A DNA stretch of 46,337 bases. Origin: Alphaproteobacteria bacterium (GTDB lineage: Bacteria > Pseudomonadota > Alphaproteobacteria > Rhizobiales > Aestuariivirgaceae). Shown one piece after another: positions 26,567 to 36,770 of this stretch. The first letter of the stretch is position 1. Every line of letters starts with the position of its first letter. The DNA lies in assembly GCA_024640405.1 (NCBI GenBank), contig JAHEFB010000033.1:1-46337 (forward strand), read 5' to 3'. The notes under the pieces are model-generated. The model had not been told where the DNA came from and made no database searches. It saw nothing but the letters and a program-made list of their open reading frames with translations. The position numbers and the translations under genes were made by a program.

Positions 26567-27754
26567 ATGATGAGCATGACCCGGATCATTCTCATTCTGA
26601 CAGTTGCCGCTCTGTTGATAATACCCACCTCGGCCGGCGAGCAGTCCAGCCGCGACCACCGGCTCAAGGGCCGCATTGTCAGGGCGCTGGCGGTAGAGCC
26701 GGGAAATCCATCACATGTGCTGGTTGGCCAGAAGGCGGACAAGGCGGGTTCCGGTCTGGTATTCAAAAGTCTGGATGGAACCCGGAACTGGCGCACCCAG
26801 AACGGCAATGCGCCGCTTTCGGCCAATGCAACAGATGTTCAGGCGGTTGCAGCAGTGTCCCCAGACCTGCTTCTGGCCGGAACCTGGAAGCACGGGCTTT
26901 ATGCTTCGCGAAATGGTGGCCGTAAATTTGACCGCCTGGCCGGGTTTCCCGGCAGCGATATTCGAGACCTGCAGGTGGTTGGCGGCAAGATTTTCGCGGC
27001 TACGCCGCGACATGGCATTCTGGTCAGTACGGACCATGCGAAAAGCTGGACTTCCATCGGGCCGAACCAGGAGTTCTTCTGGTCCGTCAATATCATTGAT
27101 GATGCGGTTTATGCCAGTTCGCTGGACAGCGGCGTTTACCGAAGACAGAATGGTAGCTGGGAAAAGATCTTTGACAAGGACAAGGCATCGGCTTTTGCAG
27201 CTACCGCACATCGCCGTGCCGTGGCCGGGGACAACGGGCTCTACATTGCTGAGCACGGCCCCTGGCGGCAAACACTCAGGGGCGAGAAATTTGCCGACGT
27301 TGTGATGCCGGACAATGACACCATTCTGGCGGGTACCTGGGGCGATGGTCTGCACATCATTCCGCTCTCGCAAATCGTTGGAAAACGCACTGCGCTGATC
27401 GATGCGGTCGTAAGAAACGACACTGCCGCCGCGGCGCAGCTTTTGAATGATGGCGCAGATCCGGACGGGTATGACGGCAATCGCAACACCCCGCTGATAT
27501 TTGCAGCACGCGACGGACAGTTGAAGGTGGCCAAATTGCTTATCGATGCAGGCGCCTCTCCCGGCTGGGTTGACGGCGAGCAGGCCACGCCATTGATCCT
27601 GGCCGCGTTCAGGGACCATATTGATATGGTTCGGCTTCTGCTTTCCCTTAAAGTTGACCGCCAGCAACGCGACAAGTGGGGTCGATCAGCGCAGGATTAT
27701 GCCATCAGGCGCGGTAAGGCTGATCCGATCTACAGACTTCTGCAGGAGCAGTGA
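26567..27754 (+). CDS. Secreted beta-propeller plus ankyrin-repeat protein
   Basis: A protein of about 395 residues with a signal peptide (MTRIILILTVAALLIIPTSAG). Residues about 25-265 are a BNR/YCF48-like beta-propeller, shown by repeated blades such as GLVFKSLDGTRNWRTQNG, GLYASRNGGRKFDRLAGFPG, GILVSTDHAKSWTSIG and GVYRRQNGSWEKIF. Residues about 270-395 hold ankyrin repeats (TALIDAVVRNDTAAAAQLLNDGAD, then TPLIFAARDGQLKVAKLLIDAGA, then TPLILAAFRDHIDMVRLLL). The combination in one periplasmic protein is unusual. ATG codons at 26567, 26570 and 26576 are all possible; the GTG at 26558 is less likely. It is followed after only 3 bp by the aldo/keto reductase gene. Function unknown; a binding or scaffold role is inference. 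Confidence 0.75.
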   Translation: MMSMTRIILILTVAALLIIPTSAGEQSSRDHRLKGRIVRALAVEPGNPSHVLVGQKADKAGSGLVFKSLDGTRNWRTQNGNAPLSANATDVQAVAAVSPDLLLAGTWKHGLYASRNGGRKFDRLAGFPGSDIRDLQVVGGKIFAATPRHGILVSTDHAKSWTSIGPNQEFFWSVNIIDDAVYASSLDSGVYRRQNGSWEKIFDKDKASAFAATAHRRAVAGDNGLYIAEHGPWRQTLRGEKFADVVMPDNDTILAGTWGDGLHIIPLSQIVGKRTALIDAVVRNDTAAAAQLLNDGADPDGYDGNRNTPLIFAARDGQLKVAKLLIDAGASPGWVDGEQATPLILAAFRDHIDMVRLLLSLKVDRQQRDKWGRSAQDYAIRRGKADPIYRLLQEQ

Positions 27755-27757
27755 ACA

Positions 27758-28675
27758 GTGGTCACAAGAAGAACAATCATGTGGGCGTCCCTGGCCACCG
27801 TGCTGGCGGGATCGGTGCCGGGTAACCTCTTCGCAGACGCATCGCCAATGCCCGACAGCAGGATCATACCGTCGACCGGAGAGGAAGTTCCCTGTGTCGG
27901 CCTGGGGTCGTGGATCACCTTCAACGTCGGCAAGGATCAAAAACTGCTGGATGAATGCGCCGATGTCATGCAGGCGTTCTTTGACGGCGGAGGTCGTCTG
28001 ATCGACAGTTCGCCGATGTACGGGTCGTCACAAGCGACCATCGGGTATGGCCTTGCCAGGCTTTCCAGACGCGACACGGTGTTTGCAGCAGACAAGGTGT
28101 GGACGCGCAACGCCGCCGGTGGCGCATTGCAGATCGCAAATTCCGGCAAGGCATGGCGTATGCCCGACTTCACGCTGCTGCAGGTACACAATCTGGTGGC
28201 GTGGCAGGCGCACCTTGAGTTGTTGTTCAGCCTCAAGGCTGAAGGGCGCCTGAAATATGTTGGCGTGACCACGTCGCATGGAAGCAGGCACCGTGAGCTG
28301 GAAGAGATCATGGTCAGCCAGCCGCTGGATTTCGTGCAACTCACCTACAATGTTCTTGATCGGGAGGTTGAAAAAAGACTGCTTCCGCTGGCGCGCGAGC
28401 GCGGTATGGCTGTTATTGCAAATCGCCCGTTTCAGCGGGGCCGGCTGGTGCGCGCGATGCAGCGCCACCGCCTGCCTGACTGGGCCGGTGAGGTTTCCGC
28501 AGACAGTTGGGCGCAACTGCTCTTGCGTTTCATCGTGTCTCACCCGGCCGTCACCTGCGCTATTCCGGCCACCACCCGGGTCGATCATGTGCGCGAAAAC
28601 CTGCGCGCGGGATCAAAACCACCGCTTGCGCCTGAGATGCGCCAACGGCTGGTCGACTACATCCAGACTCTATGA
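27758..28675 (+). CDS. Aldo/keto reductase with Tat-type signal
   Basis: A 305-residue aldo/keto reductase preceded by a signal with a twin arginine (VTRRTIMWASLATVLAGSVPGNLFADA). The catalytic tetrad is visible: Asp and Tyr in LIDSSPMYGSSQATIG, Lys in FAADKVWT and His in LLQVHN. The later segments VGVTTSHG and FVQLTYNVLDREVEKRLLPLARERGMAVI are typical of the family. Export of a folded NADPH-dependent enzyme by Tat is unusual, because the cofactor is cytosolic; glucose-fructose oxidoreductase is a known precedent for an exported nicotinamide enzyme. The start is a GTG at 27758. It overlaps the next gene by 4 bp and is the middle gene of a three-gene unit. Confidence 0.85.
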   Translation: MVTRRTIMWASLATVLAGSVPGNLFADASPMPDSRIIPSTGEEVPCVGLGSWITFNVGKDQKLLDECADVMQAFFDGGGRLIDSSPMYGSSQATIGYGLARLSRRDTVFAADKVWTRNAAGGALQIANSGKAWRMPDFTLLQVHNLVAWQAHLELLFSLKAEGRLKYVGVTTSHGSRHRELEEIMVSQPLDFVQLTYNVLDREVEKRLLPLARERGMAVIANRPFQRGRLVRAMQRHRLPDWAGEVSADSWAQLLLRFIVSHPAVTCAIPATTRVDHVRENLRAGSKPPLAPEMRQRLVDYIQTL

Positions 28676-29370
28676 TGGACCGCTGGCTGAGTTATGAGCT
28701 TTCTGACCTGCTGATGTTTTCGCCACAGGTCTACTACCGGCAGATCGAACTCGCCAATCAGGATGTCTGGCCGGTTCAACTGATTACGGTTGCAGGTGGC
28801 TTGCTGCTGATAATGTCTGTCAACTTTGCCGTTCCGCAGAGAAATCGGATCATACCGGCTGTGTTGGCAATGGCCTGGTTTTGTGCTGGCTGGGGGTTTA
28901 TCGCTTCACGCTATTCGGACATTCACATCGCGGGACCTCACATCGAGGTCCTGTTCTATTTGCAGGCTGCTGCGCTTGCGGCATGTGCAGTCATGTCTGA
29001 CGGATTGGACATTGGGCCCCGGTCCAAAATCATGATCAGGGCCGTCACGATCTTGGTTTTGCTCTTGCTTGTCGCTTATCCGTTTCAGGCGTTGCTTTCG
29101 GGGAGATTTCTTACCAGCGCGGAAGTGTTTGGTGTGGCGGCTGATCCGACGGCGCTGGTCACGATTTTGATCATATGCGGCATGTGCAGAGGTTGGCGGC
29201 TGTTGCTCGCAGTAGCGCCATTCGTCTGGCTTGTATTTTCCGCAATGACCCTGTGGTCAATGGGATCAATGGAGGTCTGGATCGTGCTGGCGGGCTCGCT
29301 CGTGAGCGCCGCGTTTATGGCATACGGGGTATTGTTGCGACCGGGGCATTCCAGCCGGAAACCCGGATGA
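28672..29370 (+). CDS. DUF6064-like integral membrane protein
   Basis: A 232-residue protein with about six to seven hydrophobic helices. The N-terminal stretch DLLMFSPQVYYRQIELANQDVWP followed by a first helix resembles DUF6064 proteins. The family has no known function. Its ATG overlaps the stop of the aldo/keto reductase (ATGA), which points to coupled translation. The two upstream genes encode exported proteins, so this one may be their membrane partner, but that is inference. Confidence 0.72.
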   Translation: MMDRWLSYELSDLLMFSPQVYYRQIELANQDVWPVQLITVAGGLLLIMSVNFAVPQRNRIIPAVLAMAWFCAGWGFIASRYSDIHIAGPHIEVLFYLQAAALAACAVMSDGLDIGPRSKIMIRAVTILVLLLLVAYPFQALLSGRFLTSAEVFGVAADPTALVTILIICGMCRGWRLLLAVAPFVWLVFSAMTLWSMGSMEVWIVLAGSLVSAAFMAYGVLLRPGHSSRKPG

Positions 29371-29385
29371 ATTGTCTCCGGAAGC

Positions 29386-29455
29386 TGTCTCCTCCCGATA
29401 GGCCGGCAGGCTTGTTTTCCCAACAAGTGATTGGCTGCAAGCCTGAGTGGAGACA
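29386..29455. repeat. Nested inverted repeat between convergent genes
   Basis: Three inverted repeats are stacked inside one another. The outer arms are TGTCTCC (29386-29392) and GGAGACA (29449-29455). The middle arms are CAGGCTTG (29407-29414) and CAAGCCTG (29438-29445). The inner arms are CCAA (29420-29423) and TTGG (29431-29434). The transcript of either strand could fold into one long hairpin. It lies between the convergent DUF6064 and sulfotransferase genes. There is no U-tract, so a plain intrinsic terminator is not supported. Confidence 0.5.
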
Positions 29456-29556
29456 CTGGTTATGTCATTGACCGGACAGAAGTGAGAGGCACGGCAATTT
29501 GCTCTTACACCAGAATAATGACTTGACCTTGCCTTGTCAGAACCAGCTACCAAACT

Positions 29557-30246
29557 TTACTTCGACTCGAAAAAATCCTTATGCGCAGATCCGCTGTCCA
29601 TGCCTTCGCCATTCATCGCACGTGCGCCGACCGGCGAGCGCAACAACTCGAAAACACCGTCGAACTCTTCCTTTGAGTTGATATGCGGGTAGGGTTCCTC
29701 AGGTACCGGCACATCCAGCAATTTGCACAAAGGTTCCCAGCCATCCCCGGCCTCGAACACCAGCAGACGGTCAGGGCCAAAAGCACTTTTTACACTCGCA
29801 ATATGTGCATTGAAGGCTGCAACACAAGCATCCCTGTCGTTGATATCGCCGCCAACATTATCGTCAACGGTGGCCTTGGCCATTCGGCCCCATTTGGTCC
29901 CCGAATACAGTTGTTGCAGTGTCGTGGAGAAGATCGTTTCCTGCGTGGACTGAAACCAGCGCTCCGCATCACGTACAGACAGCACTACTTTGGCTTCAGG
30001 ATAAAATTCCGCGAGTTCTCTCCAGTAATTCGAGGCTGGAAAATCAACCGTTGCCGCATAGCTGCCAAAAATCGCATTCCAGTCTGGTTTTCCCGCCGCA
30101 GCATCAAGCCATAGATCCATATGGCCGGCATTGCCCAGGACTTCGCTCATATGATAACAGGGCGCTTGAAGCAGAGTTTCGAGAGCGAGTTTGAGAGACG
30201 CCGTGCCGGTTCGGCCAAAACCGGCGCCAATTACCTGTAGTTGCAT
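29557..30246 (-). CDS. Sulfotransferase family protein
   Basis: A 229-residue cytosolic protein. The PAPS-binding P-loop-like motif is GAGFGRTGTASLKLALE (about 7-23). The second PAPS contact region is AKVVLSVRDAERWFQST, with conserved Ser and Arg. The C-terminal part LLVFEAGDGWEPLCKLLDVPVPEEPYPHIN is the family-type helix that ends these short bacterial sulfotransferases. The acceptor is unknown. The ATG at 30246 is chosen because GAGG lies 8 bp upstream and the motif starts directly after it; further ATG codons at 30261 and 30333 are in frame. It is a single-gene unit convergent with the DUF6064 gene. Confidence 0.85.
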   Translation of the reverse strand: MQLQVIGAGFGRTGTASLKLALETLLQAPCYHMSEVLGNAGHMDLWLDAAAGKPDWNAIFGSYAATVDFPASNYWRELAEFYPEAKVVLSVRDAERWFQSTQETIFSTTLQQLYSGTKWGRMAKATVDDNVGGDINDRDACVAAFNAHIASVKSAFGPDRLLVFEAGDGWEPLCKLLDVPVPEEPYPHINSKEEFDGVFELLRSPVGARAMNGEGMDSGSAHKDFFESK

Positions 30247-30517
30247 GTTCTTTTGCCTCATTTTCCGGACCGGTCTCTGGTTCCTGATTGCGCTGTTGCC
30301 CATATATCCGAACTGGCGGTAAAAGCCCAACAAAACCTCTGCTTCCTGCGTAAGTCAGAAAACATGTTCCTGTCGGTATCGAAAGAGGCAGGATAATCGG
30401 CATGGGTCTTGCAGGCTTTGCAGTTTAACCATCCGCTTCAATATGCCCATTCCGTCTGCGGGCTGGCTGTGGTAGACGCGCGGTCAACTCAACCATTTTT
30501 ACAAGTCCGGAAACCCT

Positions 30518-32344
30518 ATGTCTCTGAGAAACATAGCCATCATCGCGCACGTCGATCATGGCAAGACCACCCTGATTGACCGCCTGCTGGCACAGTCCGG
30601 CACCATGCGCGACAATCAGCGCATGGCCGAACGCGCCATGGATTCGAACGATCTGGAGCGTGAACGCGGCATCACCATCCTGGCAAAGGTCACTTCGGTC
30701 GACTGGCAGGGTGACCGTATCAACATCGTTGATACGCCCGGCCACGCTGACTTTGGCGGCGAAGTGGAACGCATTCTCAACATGGTGGATGGTGCGATCC
30801 TGCTGGTGGATGCTGCTGAAGGCCCCATGCCGCAAACCAAGTTTGTGTTGCAGAAGGCCTTGAAAATAGGCCTGCGTCCGATCGTTGCGATCAACAAGAT
30901 CGACAAGGACGAAGAACGCCACCAGGAAGTGATCAACGAGGTGTTTGACCTGTTTGCGGCGCTGGATGCCGACAATGATCAGCTTGATTTTCCGATTCTC
31001 TACGGATCCGCCAAACAGGGCTGGATGGCGCTTCAGCCGGAAGGACCCAAGGACGACATGTCCCAGTTGTTTGATCTTGTCGTCAGCCATGTGCCGGAAC
31101 CGGTTGTCGAGGAAGGCCCGTTTCGAATGCTGTCCACGACAATCGAAGCCAACCCCTACCTCGGCCGGATTCTCACAGGACGCATCAGTTCCGGTTCGGT
31201 CAAGCCCAACCAGTCGATCAAGGCACTGGACCGTGACGGCAAACTGATAGAGCAGGGCCGTGTTTCCAAGGTGCTGGCATTCCGCGGTCTTGAGCGGACC
31301 CCGGTGGAAGAGGCAAAAGCCGGAGACATTGTTGCGCTGGCCGGTCTGTCAAAGGCGACCGTAGCCGACACCTTGTGTGCCGGTGAAGTCACTGAAGCCA
31401 TAGCAGCCCAACCGATCGATCCGCCGACACTGTCGATGACATTTCGCGTCAATGACGGTCCGCTGGCCGGCAAGGAAGGTGACAAGGTGCAAAGCCGCGT
31501 CATTCGTGATCGCCTGCTGAAGGAAGCGGAAGGCAATGTGGCTCTGCAGATCAGGGATCTGGAAGGCGAGGCTTACGAGGTTTCGGGTCGCGGTGAGCTG
31601 CAACTGGCCATCCTTATCGAGACCATGCGGCGTGAAGGATTTGAATTGACGGTCGGGCGGCCACGTGTGGTGATGCAGCAGGATGAAGCAACCGGCCAGC
31701 GTCTTGAACCTGTGGAAGAAGTGATCATCGACGTCGATGAGGAGTTTTCCGGCGCCGTCGTCCAGAAGCTGTCGGAACGCCGTGGTGAACTGAAGGACAT
31801 GCGGCCTTCGGGTGCCGGGCGCCAGCGCCTGGTGTTTCACGCGCCAACCCGCGGCCTGATCGGCTATCAGAGCGAACTACTGACCGATACCCGTGGCACA
31901 GCCATCATGAACCGACTGTTTCATGATTATGCGTCTTACATGGGGATCATCCCGTCGCGCCACACCGGTGTGCTGTTGTCCAATGGCGATGGCGAAGCGG
32001 TGGCTTACGCCTTGTGGAAACTGGAAGATCGCGGGCCGATGTTCGTGGAGCCCGGCATGAAGGTCTACAACGGCATGATCGTCGGTGAGCACACGCGCGG
32101 AAATGACCTTGAAATCAATGTGCTGAAGGCCAAGCAGCTGACCAACATGCGGGCGTCCGGCAAGGATGATGCGGTGTTATTGACTCCGCCAATCCGCATG
32201 ACGCTGGAAAGGGCATTGAGCTACATTTCCGACGATGAACTGGTGGAAGTTACGCCCAAATCTATTCGGTTGCGCAAGGCCATCCTTGATGTGCATGAGC
32301 GCAAGCGTGCATCGCGGCGTGTTGATGAGGCGCTGAGCGCCTGA
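30518..32344 (+). CDS. typA: Ribosome-associated GTPase TypA/BipA
   Basis: A 608-residue translational GTPase, full length. The P-loop is AHVDHGKTT (10-18), the switch segment includes [10 protein letters not shown] (48-57), and [12 protein letters not shown] (72-83) and NKIDKD follow. The C-terminal domains carry [21 protein letters not shown] and the BipA-specific [20 protein letters not shown]. BipA binds the 70S ribosome and helps large-subunit assembly and growth under stress or cold. It stands alone, divergent from the sulfotransferase gene. No strong ribosome binding site is seen before the ATG. Confidence 0.97.
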   Translation: MSLRNIAIIAHVDHGKTTLIDRLLAQSGTMRDNQRMAERAMDSNDLERERGITILAKVTSVDWQGDRINIVDTPGHADFGGEVERILNMVDGAILLVDAAEGPMPQTKFVLQKALKIGLRPIVAINKIDKDEERHQEVINEVFDLFAALDADNDQLDFPILYGSAKQGWMALQPEGPKDDMSQLFDLVVSHVPEPVVEEGPFRMLSTTIEANPYLGRILTGRISSGSVKPNQSIKALDRDGKLIEQGRVSKVLAFRGLERTPVEEAKAGDIVALAGLSKATVADTLCAGEVTEAIAAQPIDPPTLSMTFRVNDGPLAGKEGDKVQSRVIRDRLLKEAEGNVALQIRDLEGEAYEVSGRGELQLAILIETMRREGFELTVGRPRVVMQQDEATGQRLEPVEEVIIDVDEEFSGAVVQKLSERRGELKDMRPSGAGRQRLVFHAPTRGLIGYQSELLTDTRGTAIMNRLFHDYASYMGIIPSRHTGVLLSNGDGEAVAYALWKLEDRGPMFVEPGMKVYNGMIVGEHTRGNDLEINVLKAKQLTNMRASGKDDAVLLTPPIRMTLERALSYISDDELVEVTPKSIRLRKAILDVHERKRASRRVDEALSA

Positions 32345-32462
32345 CCCGGGTTTCTTCACGATTTATCTCCGATGATCCTGCACAGATGTGAAGTGATCAC
32401 CGGAGCGAATTTGGCTATGCTGGCCGTGCTCAATCCGGTGTAACCGACAACAGCGAGGCATC

Positions 32463-34529
32463 ATGAAAATGGCAGGCGGACAGGATATCAAATCGGCACT
32501 GGTGAACTGGGACGGTGTTCACGGCCTGCCTGATTTCGCCGCTATCGAGGATGGCGATTTCAATACAGCGTTCGCTGCAGCCATGCCGCTTCATCTGGCA
32601 GAGATAGAAGCCATTGCCGATAATCCGCAGCCGGCGAGTTTTGAAAATACCATTGCTGCGCTGGAGCTGTCCGGCAAAGCGTTGCGCAAAGTGCAGGCAT
32701 TGTTCTGGCACCGTGCGGGTACCGACAGCACGCCGGCCATTCAGGAACTGGAGCGTGAAATCGGGCCCGAACTTGCCAGGCATCAATCGGCGATCTTCAT
32801 GAATGACCGCCTGTTTGCACGGATCGAGGCGCTGCATGAAAGCCGGCAGGGGTCTGATTGGACGCCGGAACAGGTCCGCGTGCTGGAACAACACCACAAG
32901 GGCTTCGTGAAACAGGGTGCGAAACTGGCTGCTGCCGACAAGCACAGACTGGCAGAAATCGACCAGCGGCTGGCGGCGCTGGCTGCCGGGTTTGGCCAGA
33001 ATGTGCTGGCGGACGAAAAGGACTGGATACTGTTGCTCGAAAACCAGGACGATCTGGCGGGCCTGCCTGACAGCCTGGTTGCGGCAATGGCCGGGGCCGC
33101 AACGCAACGCGATCACGATGGCAAGCATGCCGTGACCCTTTCCCGGTCGATTGTGGAGCCGTTTCTGGTTGCTTCATCGCGGCCCGATTTGCGCCAGATT
33201 GCCTTTGATGCCTGGGCGGCACGCGGCCAGAACGGCAGCGAGCACGACAATTCTGAAATCGTCGCTGAAACACTCAAGCTGCGTGACGAAAAGGCCCGGC
33301 TTCTGGGCTATGAAAGTTTTGCGGCACTGAAGCTGGACGGCACCATGGCCAAGACCCCTGAAGGTGTGGAAGGTCTTCTCGGCAAGGTCTGGCCGGCCGC
33401 GGTTTCAGGCGCTGCGAACCACGCCGCCCTGCTTGAAGAGATTGCAGTTGAGGAGGGTCACAACGAACCACTGAAGGCATCGGACTGGCGCTATTACACC
33501 GCAAAACTGCGCGAACGCGAGTTCGACCTGAACGAAGCGACGGTCAAACCCTACTTTCAGCTGGAAAACATGATCCTGGCCGCGTTCGATGTCGCAGGCA
33601 GGTTGTTTGGCCTGTCGTTCAGAGAGCTTGCAGATGTGGCCGGGCCGCATCGTGATGCCAGGGTGTTTGAAGTTCGCAACCGGTCGGGTGATGTCAGCGG
33701 GGTTTTCATCGGGGATTACTTTTCCCGGTCATCGAAGCGCTCCGGGGCGTGGATGAGCCTGTTGCAGAAGCAGCACCGACTGGACGGCGGCCAAATTCCC
33801 ATCGTGTTCAACGTGATGAACTTCGCCAAGCCGGCCAAGGGTTCTCCGGCACTATTATCGCTTGACGATGCGCGGACGCTTTTCCATGAGTTTGGCCATG
33901 CCTTGCACGGGCTGATGTCCAATGTCACCTATCCGTCGGTTTCCGGGACTTCCGTGTCGCGGGATTTCGTGGAACTGCCGTCGCAACTGTATGAACACTG
34001 GCTGACAGTGCCTGAGATTCTGGAAAAGCACGCGTTTCACGTGGAGACCGGTGAGCCCATGCCGCAGGAATTGCTGAACAAGCTTCTGGCAGCCCGCACC
34101 TTCAATTCCGGATTTGATGCGGTTGAGTATACCGCATCAGCGATTGTCGACATGCGGTTTCATCAAGCTTCGCACGACAGCAGTTCGAACCTGGATCCAA
34201 TCGGGTTTGAAGCGCAAGTTCTGGCCGAGCTGGGCATGCCGGAGGCGATAATCATGCGTCATCGCACACCGCATTTCCTGCATGTCTTCTATGGCGACGG
34301 CTATGCGGCGGGCTATTACAGCTATATGTGGTCTGAAGTGCTGGATGCCGACGCGTTTAAGGCGTTTGAAGAGGTTGGTGATCCGTTCGACCCATCATTG
34401 GCAAAACGGCTTGAGCAGCACATCTATTCAACCGGTGACTCGATTGATCCGGAAGCTACCTACACGGCTTTCAGAGGGCAGATGCCGACAGCCGATGCGA
34501 TGTTGAACAAACGTGGTTTGGCGGTCTGA
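32463..34529 (+). CDS. M3 family zinc metallopeptidase (oligopeptidase A / Dcp type)
   Basis: A 688-residue cytosolic peptidase. The zinc motif HEFGHALHGLMSN starts at residue 475, with the preceding SLDDARTLF helix and the later glutamate in FVELPSQLYEHW. Other family blocks are FSRSSKRSGAW and FHVFYGDGYAAGYYSYMWSEV-like (here FLHVFYGDGYAAGYYSYMWSEVLDADAF). M3 enzymes of this group degrade short peptides, including signal-peptide remnants. Dcp (dipeptidase) and PrlC are hard to tell apart by eye; the YAAGYYSYMWSEVLDADAF segment occurs in both. The ATG at 32463 has GAGG upstream. It converges with the next gene with only 8 bp between the stops. Confidence 0.94.
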   Translation: MKMAGGQDIKSALVNWDGVHGLPDFAAIEDGDFNTAFAAAMPLHLAEIEAIADNPQPASFENTIAALELSGKALRKVQALFWHRAGTDSTPAIQELEREIGPELARHQSAIFMNDRLFARIEALHESRQGSDWTPEQVRVLEQHHKGFVKQGAKLAAADKHRLAEIDQRLAALAAGFGQNVLADEKDWILLLENQDDLAGLPDSLVAAMAGAATQRDHDGKHAVTLSRSIVEPFLVASSRPDLRQIAFDAWAARGQNGSEHDNSEIVAETLKLRDEKARLLGYESFAALKLDGTMAKTPEGVEGLLGKVWPAAVSGAANHAALLEEIAVEEGHNEPLKASDWRYYTAKLREREFDLNEATVKPYFQLENMILAAFDVAGRLFGLSFRELADVAGPHRDARVFEVRNRSGDVSGVFIGDYFSRSSKRSGAWMSLLQKQHRLDGGQIPIVFNVMNFAKPAKGSPALLSLDDARTLFHEFGHALHGLMSNVTYPSVSGTSVSRDFVELPSQLYEHWLTVPEILEKHAFHVETGEPMPQELLNKLLAARTFNSGFDAVEYTASAIVDMRFHQASHDSSSNLDPIGFEAQVLAELGMPEAIIMRHRTPHFLHVFYGDGYAAGYYSYMWSEVLDADAFKAFEEVGDPFDPSLAKRLEQHIYSTGDSIDPEATYTAFRGQMPTADAMLNKRGLAV

Positions 34530-34537
34530 TACCAAAT

Positions 34538-35128
34538 TCAGTTGGGATCGCCTGACAGGTCGCCGCGATTGCCGTAAAATTCCGGCCGTTTTGCTCCACA
34601 GATGAAGTCAGCTGCCCGGCTGTCGACCAGCTCGCGGGCCAGCACATTGGCGTCGCTGTTTGCCAGCGCGTCGACATAGCCGACCACGCATGCCTGCGGG
34701 TCATCTCGCTGTCCGACACGTGATACCACCAGCACCTGTCCAACCCTGGCCGGGTCAGCAGATCCGGCATCGTCGGTGTTTTCTATAAACCATCGCAGGA
34801 TTGCGGCAACCGGCCTGTCATCATTCAGGCGCCATTCGATCGTGTTCGATACGCGGTTCCATTGAGCAAAACTTTGCCAGACGTTCTGCCGTTCAGGGTC
34901 GACGTAACCAAACTGTACCGAATGGCGCAGATCACCTTCTGCGAAGTGTACGGCGTAGTCCTTGTATCCTTCGCACAGCAGCGAAACGGATCCGCCCTCT
35001 TCAATTTCTTCGATGACCTTGCAGGTTTTTTTGAAATCCAGCGTGGTATAGACACTGGTCATGCCGTCAGCGAGAGCCAGCGCAGCCGATGCGACTAGAG
35101 TACATACAGCCAACAGCGGTGTTCTCAT
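34538..35128 (-). CDS. Secreted protein of unknown function
   Basis: A 196-residue protein with a standard signal peptide ([20 protein letters not shown]). The mature part has four cysteines, in [25 protein letters not shown] and FICGAKR, which could form two disulfides in the periplasm. The pattern of a short secreted domain with paired cysteines resembles other small alphaproteobacterial periplasmic proteins, but I do not recognise the family. The segment [26 protein letters not shown] may be the conserved core. It is divergent from ppa with about 89 bp between. Confidence 0.75.
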   Translation of the reverse strand: MRTPLLAVCTLVASAALALADGMTSVYTTLDFKKTCKVIEEIEEGGSVSLLCEGYKDYAVHFAEGDLRHSVQFGYVDPERQNVWQSFAQWNRVSNTIEWRLNDDRPVAAILRWFIENTDDAGSADPARVGQVLVVSRVGQRDDPQACVVGYVDALANSDANVLARELVDSRAADFICGAKRPEFYGNRGDLSGDPN

Positions 35129-35217
35129 GTTATATCACTCCTGAACTTTGCACCTTAACGGACGAATGGTTGCTTTTTCAGCTCTACGTCGCCGCACTCG
35201 CATATCAAGGAAATCAG

Positions 35218-35748
35218 ATGCGCATAGACGCCATATCCATCGGGACAAATCCACCTGAAGAGGTCAATGTCATTATCGAAGTGCCGATTGGCGGCGAACC
35301 CATCAAGTATGAAATGGACAAGGCTGCCGGTACAATGGTGGTCGACAGGTTTCTTTATACATCGATGCGGTATCCGGGCAATTACGGCTTTATCCCGCAC
35401 ACCTTGTCTGAAGACGGCGATCCGGTGGACCTGCTGGTGATTTCACAGCGTACGCTGGTGCCTGGCGCGGTGATTGCCGTGCGCCCGGTTGGTGTCATGA
35501 AAATGGTCGACGAGGCAGGCGGCGACGAAAAGATTATCGGGGTTCCGGTGAGCCGGATATCAATGCGTTATGAAAAAGTGCGTGATTATACCGATTTACC
35601 GGAAATCCAAGTCAGGCAGATTGAGCATTTCTTCCAGCACTACAAGGACCTGGAGACAGGCAAGTGGGCGCGAACCGACGGTTGGGGAGATGCCGAAGAA
35701 GCCCGCGCACTGATTGTTGAAGCCATCGAGCGTGCCAGGGCTGCCTGA
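35218..35748 (+). CDS. ppa: Inorganic pyrophosphatase
   Basis: A 176-residue class I soluble pyrophosphatase that hydrolyses PPi to phosphate and so drives biosynthesis. Active-site segments are [20 protein letters not shown] and [13 protein letters not shown], with the metal-binding aspartates, and the [10 protein letters not shown] region. The ATG at 35218 is preceded by AAGGAA; the open frame to 35089 adds residues foreign to the family. It converges with folD, with only 21 bp between the stops. Confidence 0.96.
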   Translation: MRIDAISIGTNPPEEVNVIIEVPIGGEPIKYEMDKAAGTMVVDRFLYTSMRYPGNYGFIPHTLSEDGDPVDLLVISQRTLVPGAVIAVRPVGVMKMVDEAGGDEKIIGVPVSRISMRYEKVRDYTDLPEIQVRQIEHFFQHYKDLETGKWARTDGWGDAEEARALIVEAIERARAA

Positions 35749-35769
35749 TCCGGATAACCCTTGCGGGGT

Positions 35770-36654
35770 CTACATTTGCGGGACAGGCACGCCCTTGATG
35801 GCGCAGGCCGCGTGAACCGTGTTGTGCAACAGGCAGGCTATGGTCATCGGCCCGACACCGCCGGGTACCGGGGTAATCGAGCCGGCTACTTTTGCGCAAT
35901 CTTCATAGTCGCAATCACCGACAATCCGGTTCTTGCCGTCACGTTCGATGCGGTTGATGCCGACGTCGATGACGCAGGCGCCGGGCTTCAACCAGTCGCC
36001 CTTGACCATTTCCGCCCTGCCGACAGCCGCTATCACCAGGTCTGCGCGGCTGACCACGCCCGGCAGGTCCCTGGTGCGGCTGTGAGCGATTGTCACGGTG
36101 CAGTTTTCCTGCAGCAGCAGCTGGGCGACCGGCTTGCCGACAATATTGGATCTGCCGATCACCACGGCCTCGAGACCTGTCAGGGAACCGAGAGCATCCT
36201 TGGCCAGCATGACACTGCCAACCGGTGTGCAGGGAACCAGCGAATCCTGGCCGGTCGCCAGTCTGCCGGTATTGATCACATGGAAGCCGTCCACATCCTT
36301 TTCGGGGTTGATGGAATTGATCACCTTGTTTGAATCGATGTGATCGGGCAGCGGCAATTGCACCAGTATGCCGTGGATTGACGGATCGTTGTTGAGTTGT
36401 TCCACAACTGCCAGCAGATCGGCTTCCGACGTGGTGGCGTCCATCTTGTGTTCGACGGATTTCATGCCGACTTCGACGGTCTGTTTCGCCTTGTTGCGCA
36501 CGTAAACCTGGCTGGCCGGATCTTCGCCGACCAGGACGACGGCGAGGCCCGGGACCAGATCATGTTCGGCTTTCAGACCGGCAATGGCTGTGGCTATGCG
36601 TCCGCGAAGACCTTCTGCAAATTTTTTTCCATCAATTACTTTGGCTGCGCACAT
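35770..36654 (-). CDS. folD: Bifunctional methylene-THF dehydrogenase/cyclohydrolase
   Basis: A 294-residue cytosolic enzyme of one-carbon metabolism that converts 5,10-methylene-THF to 10-formyl-THF. Motifs include [20 protein letters not shown], with the catalytic-lysine region, [33 protein letters not shown] and the C-terminal [12 protein letters not shown]. It supplies the formyl donor used by PurH, encoded in the same window. The ATG at 36654 has AGAGAG upstream; the open frame runs on to 37035 but the extra residues are the shadow of yggT. It lies about 116 bp downstream of yggT on the same strand. Confidence 0.96.
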   Translation of the reverse strand: MCAAKVIDGKKFAEGLRGRIATAIAGLKAEHDLVPGLAVVLVGEDPASQVYVRNKAKQTVEVGMKSVEHKMDATTSEADLLAVVEQLNNDPSIHGILVQLPLPDHIDSNKVINSINPEKDVDGFHVINTGRLATGQDSLVPCTPVGSVMLAKDALGSLTGLEAVVIGRSNIVGKPVAQLLLQENCTVTIAHSRTRDLPGVVSRADLVIAAVGRAEMVKGDWLKPGACVIDVGINRIERDGKNRIVGDCDYEDCAKVAGSITPVPGGVGPMTIACLLHNTVHAACAIKGVPVPQM

Positions 36655-36770
36655 GGTAAACTCTCTGCCCTTTGTGGATGGTAGTTGTTCTGTATCTTGT
36701 GGAATCGGCCTGCCTGAACCTGTTCCGTCCGCGTCATTCCGGGTTTCATTGGCGACACACGGATAGGCGG

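Noticed and set aside
26711..27667. A 318-residue open frame on the minus strand
   Set aside because: It is antisense to the propeller-ankyrin gene, has no ribosome binding site or family motif, and its composition is that of a codon shadow.
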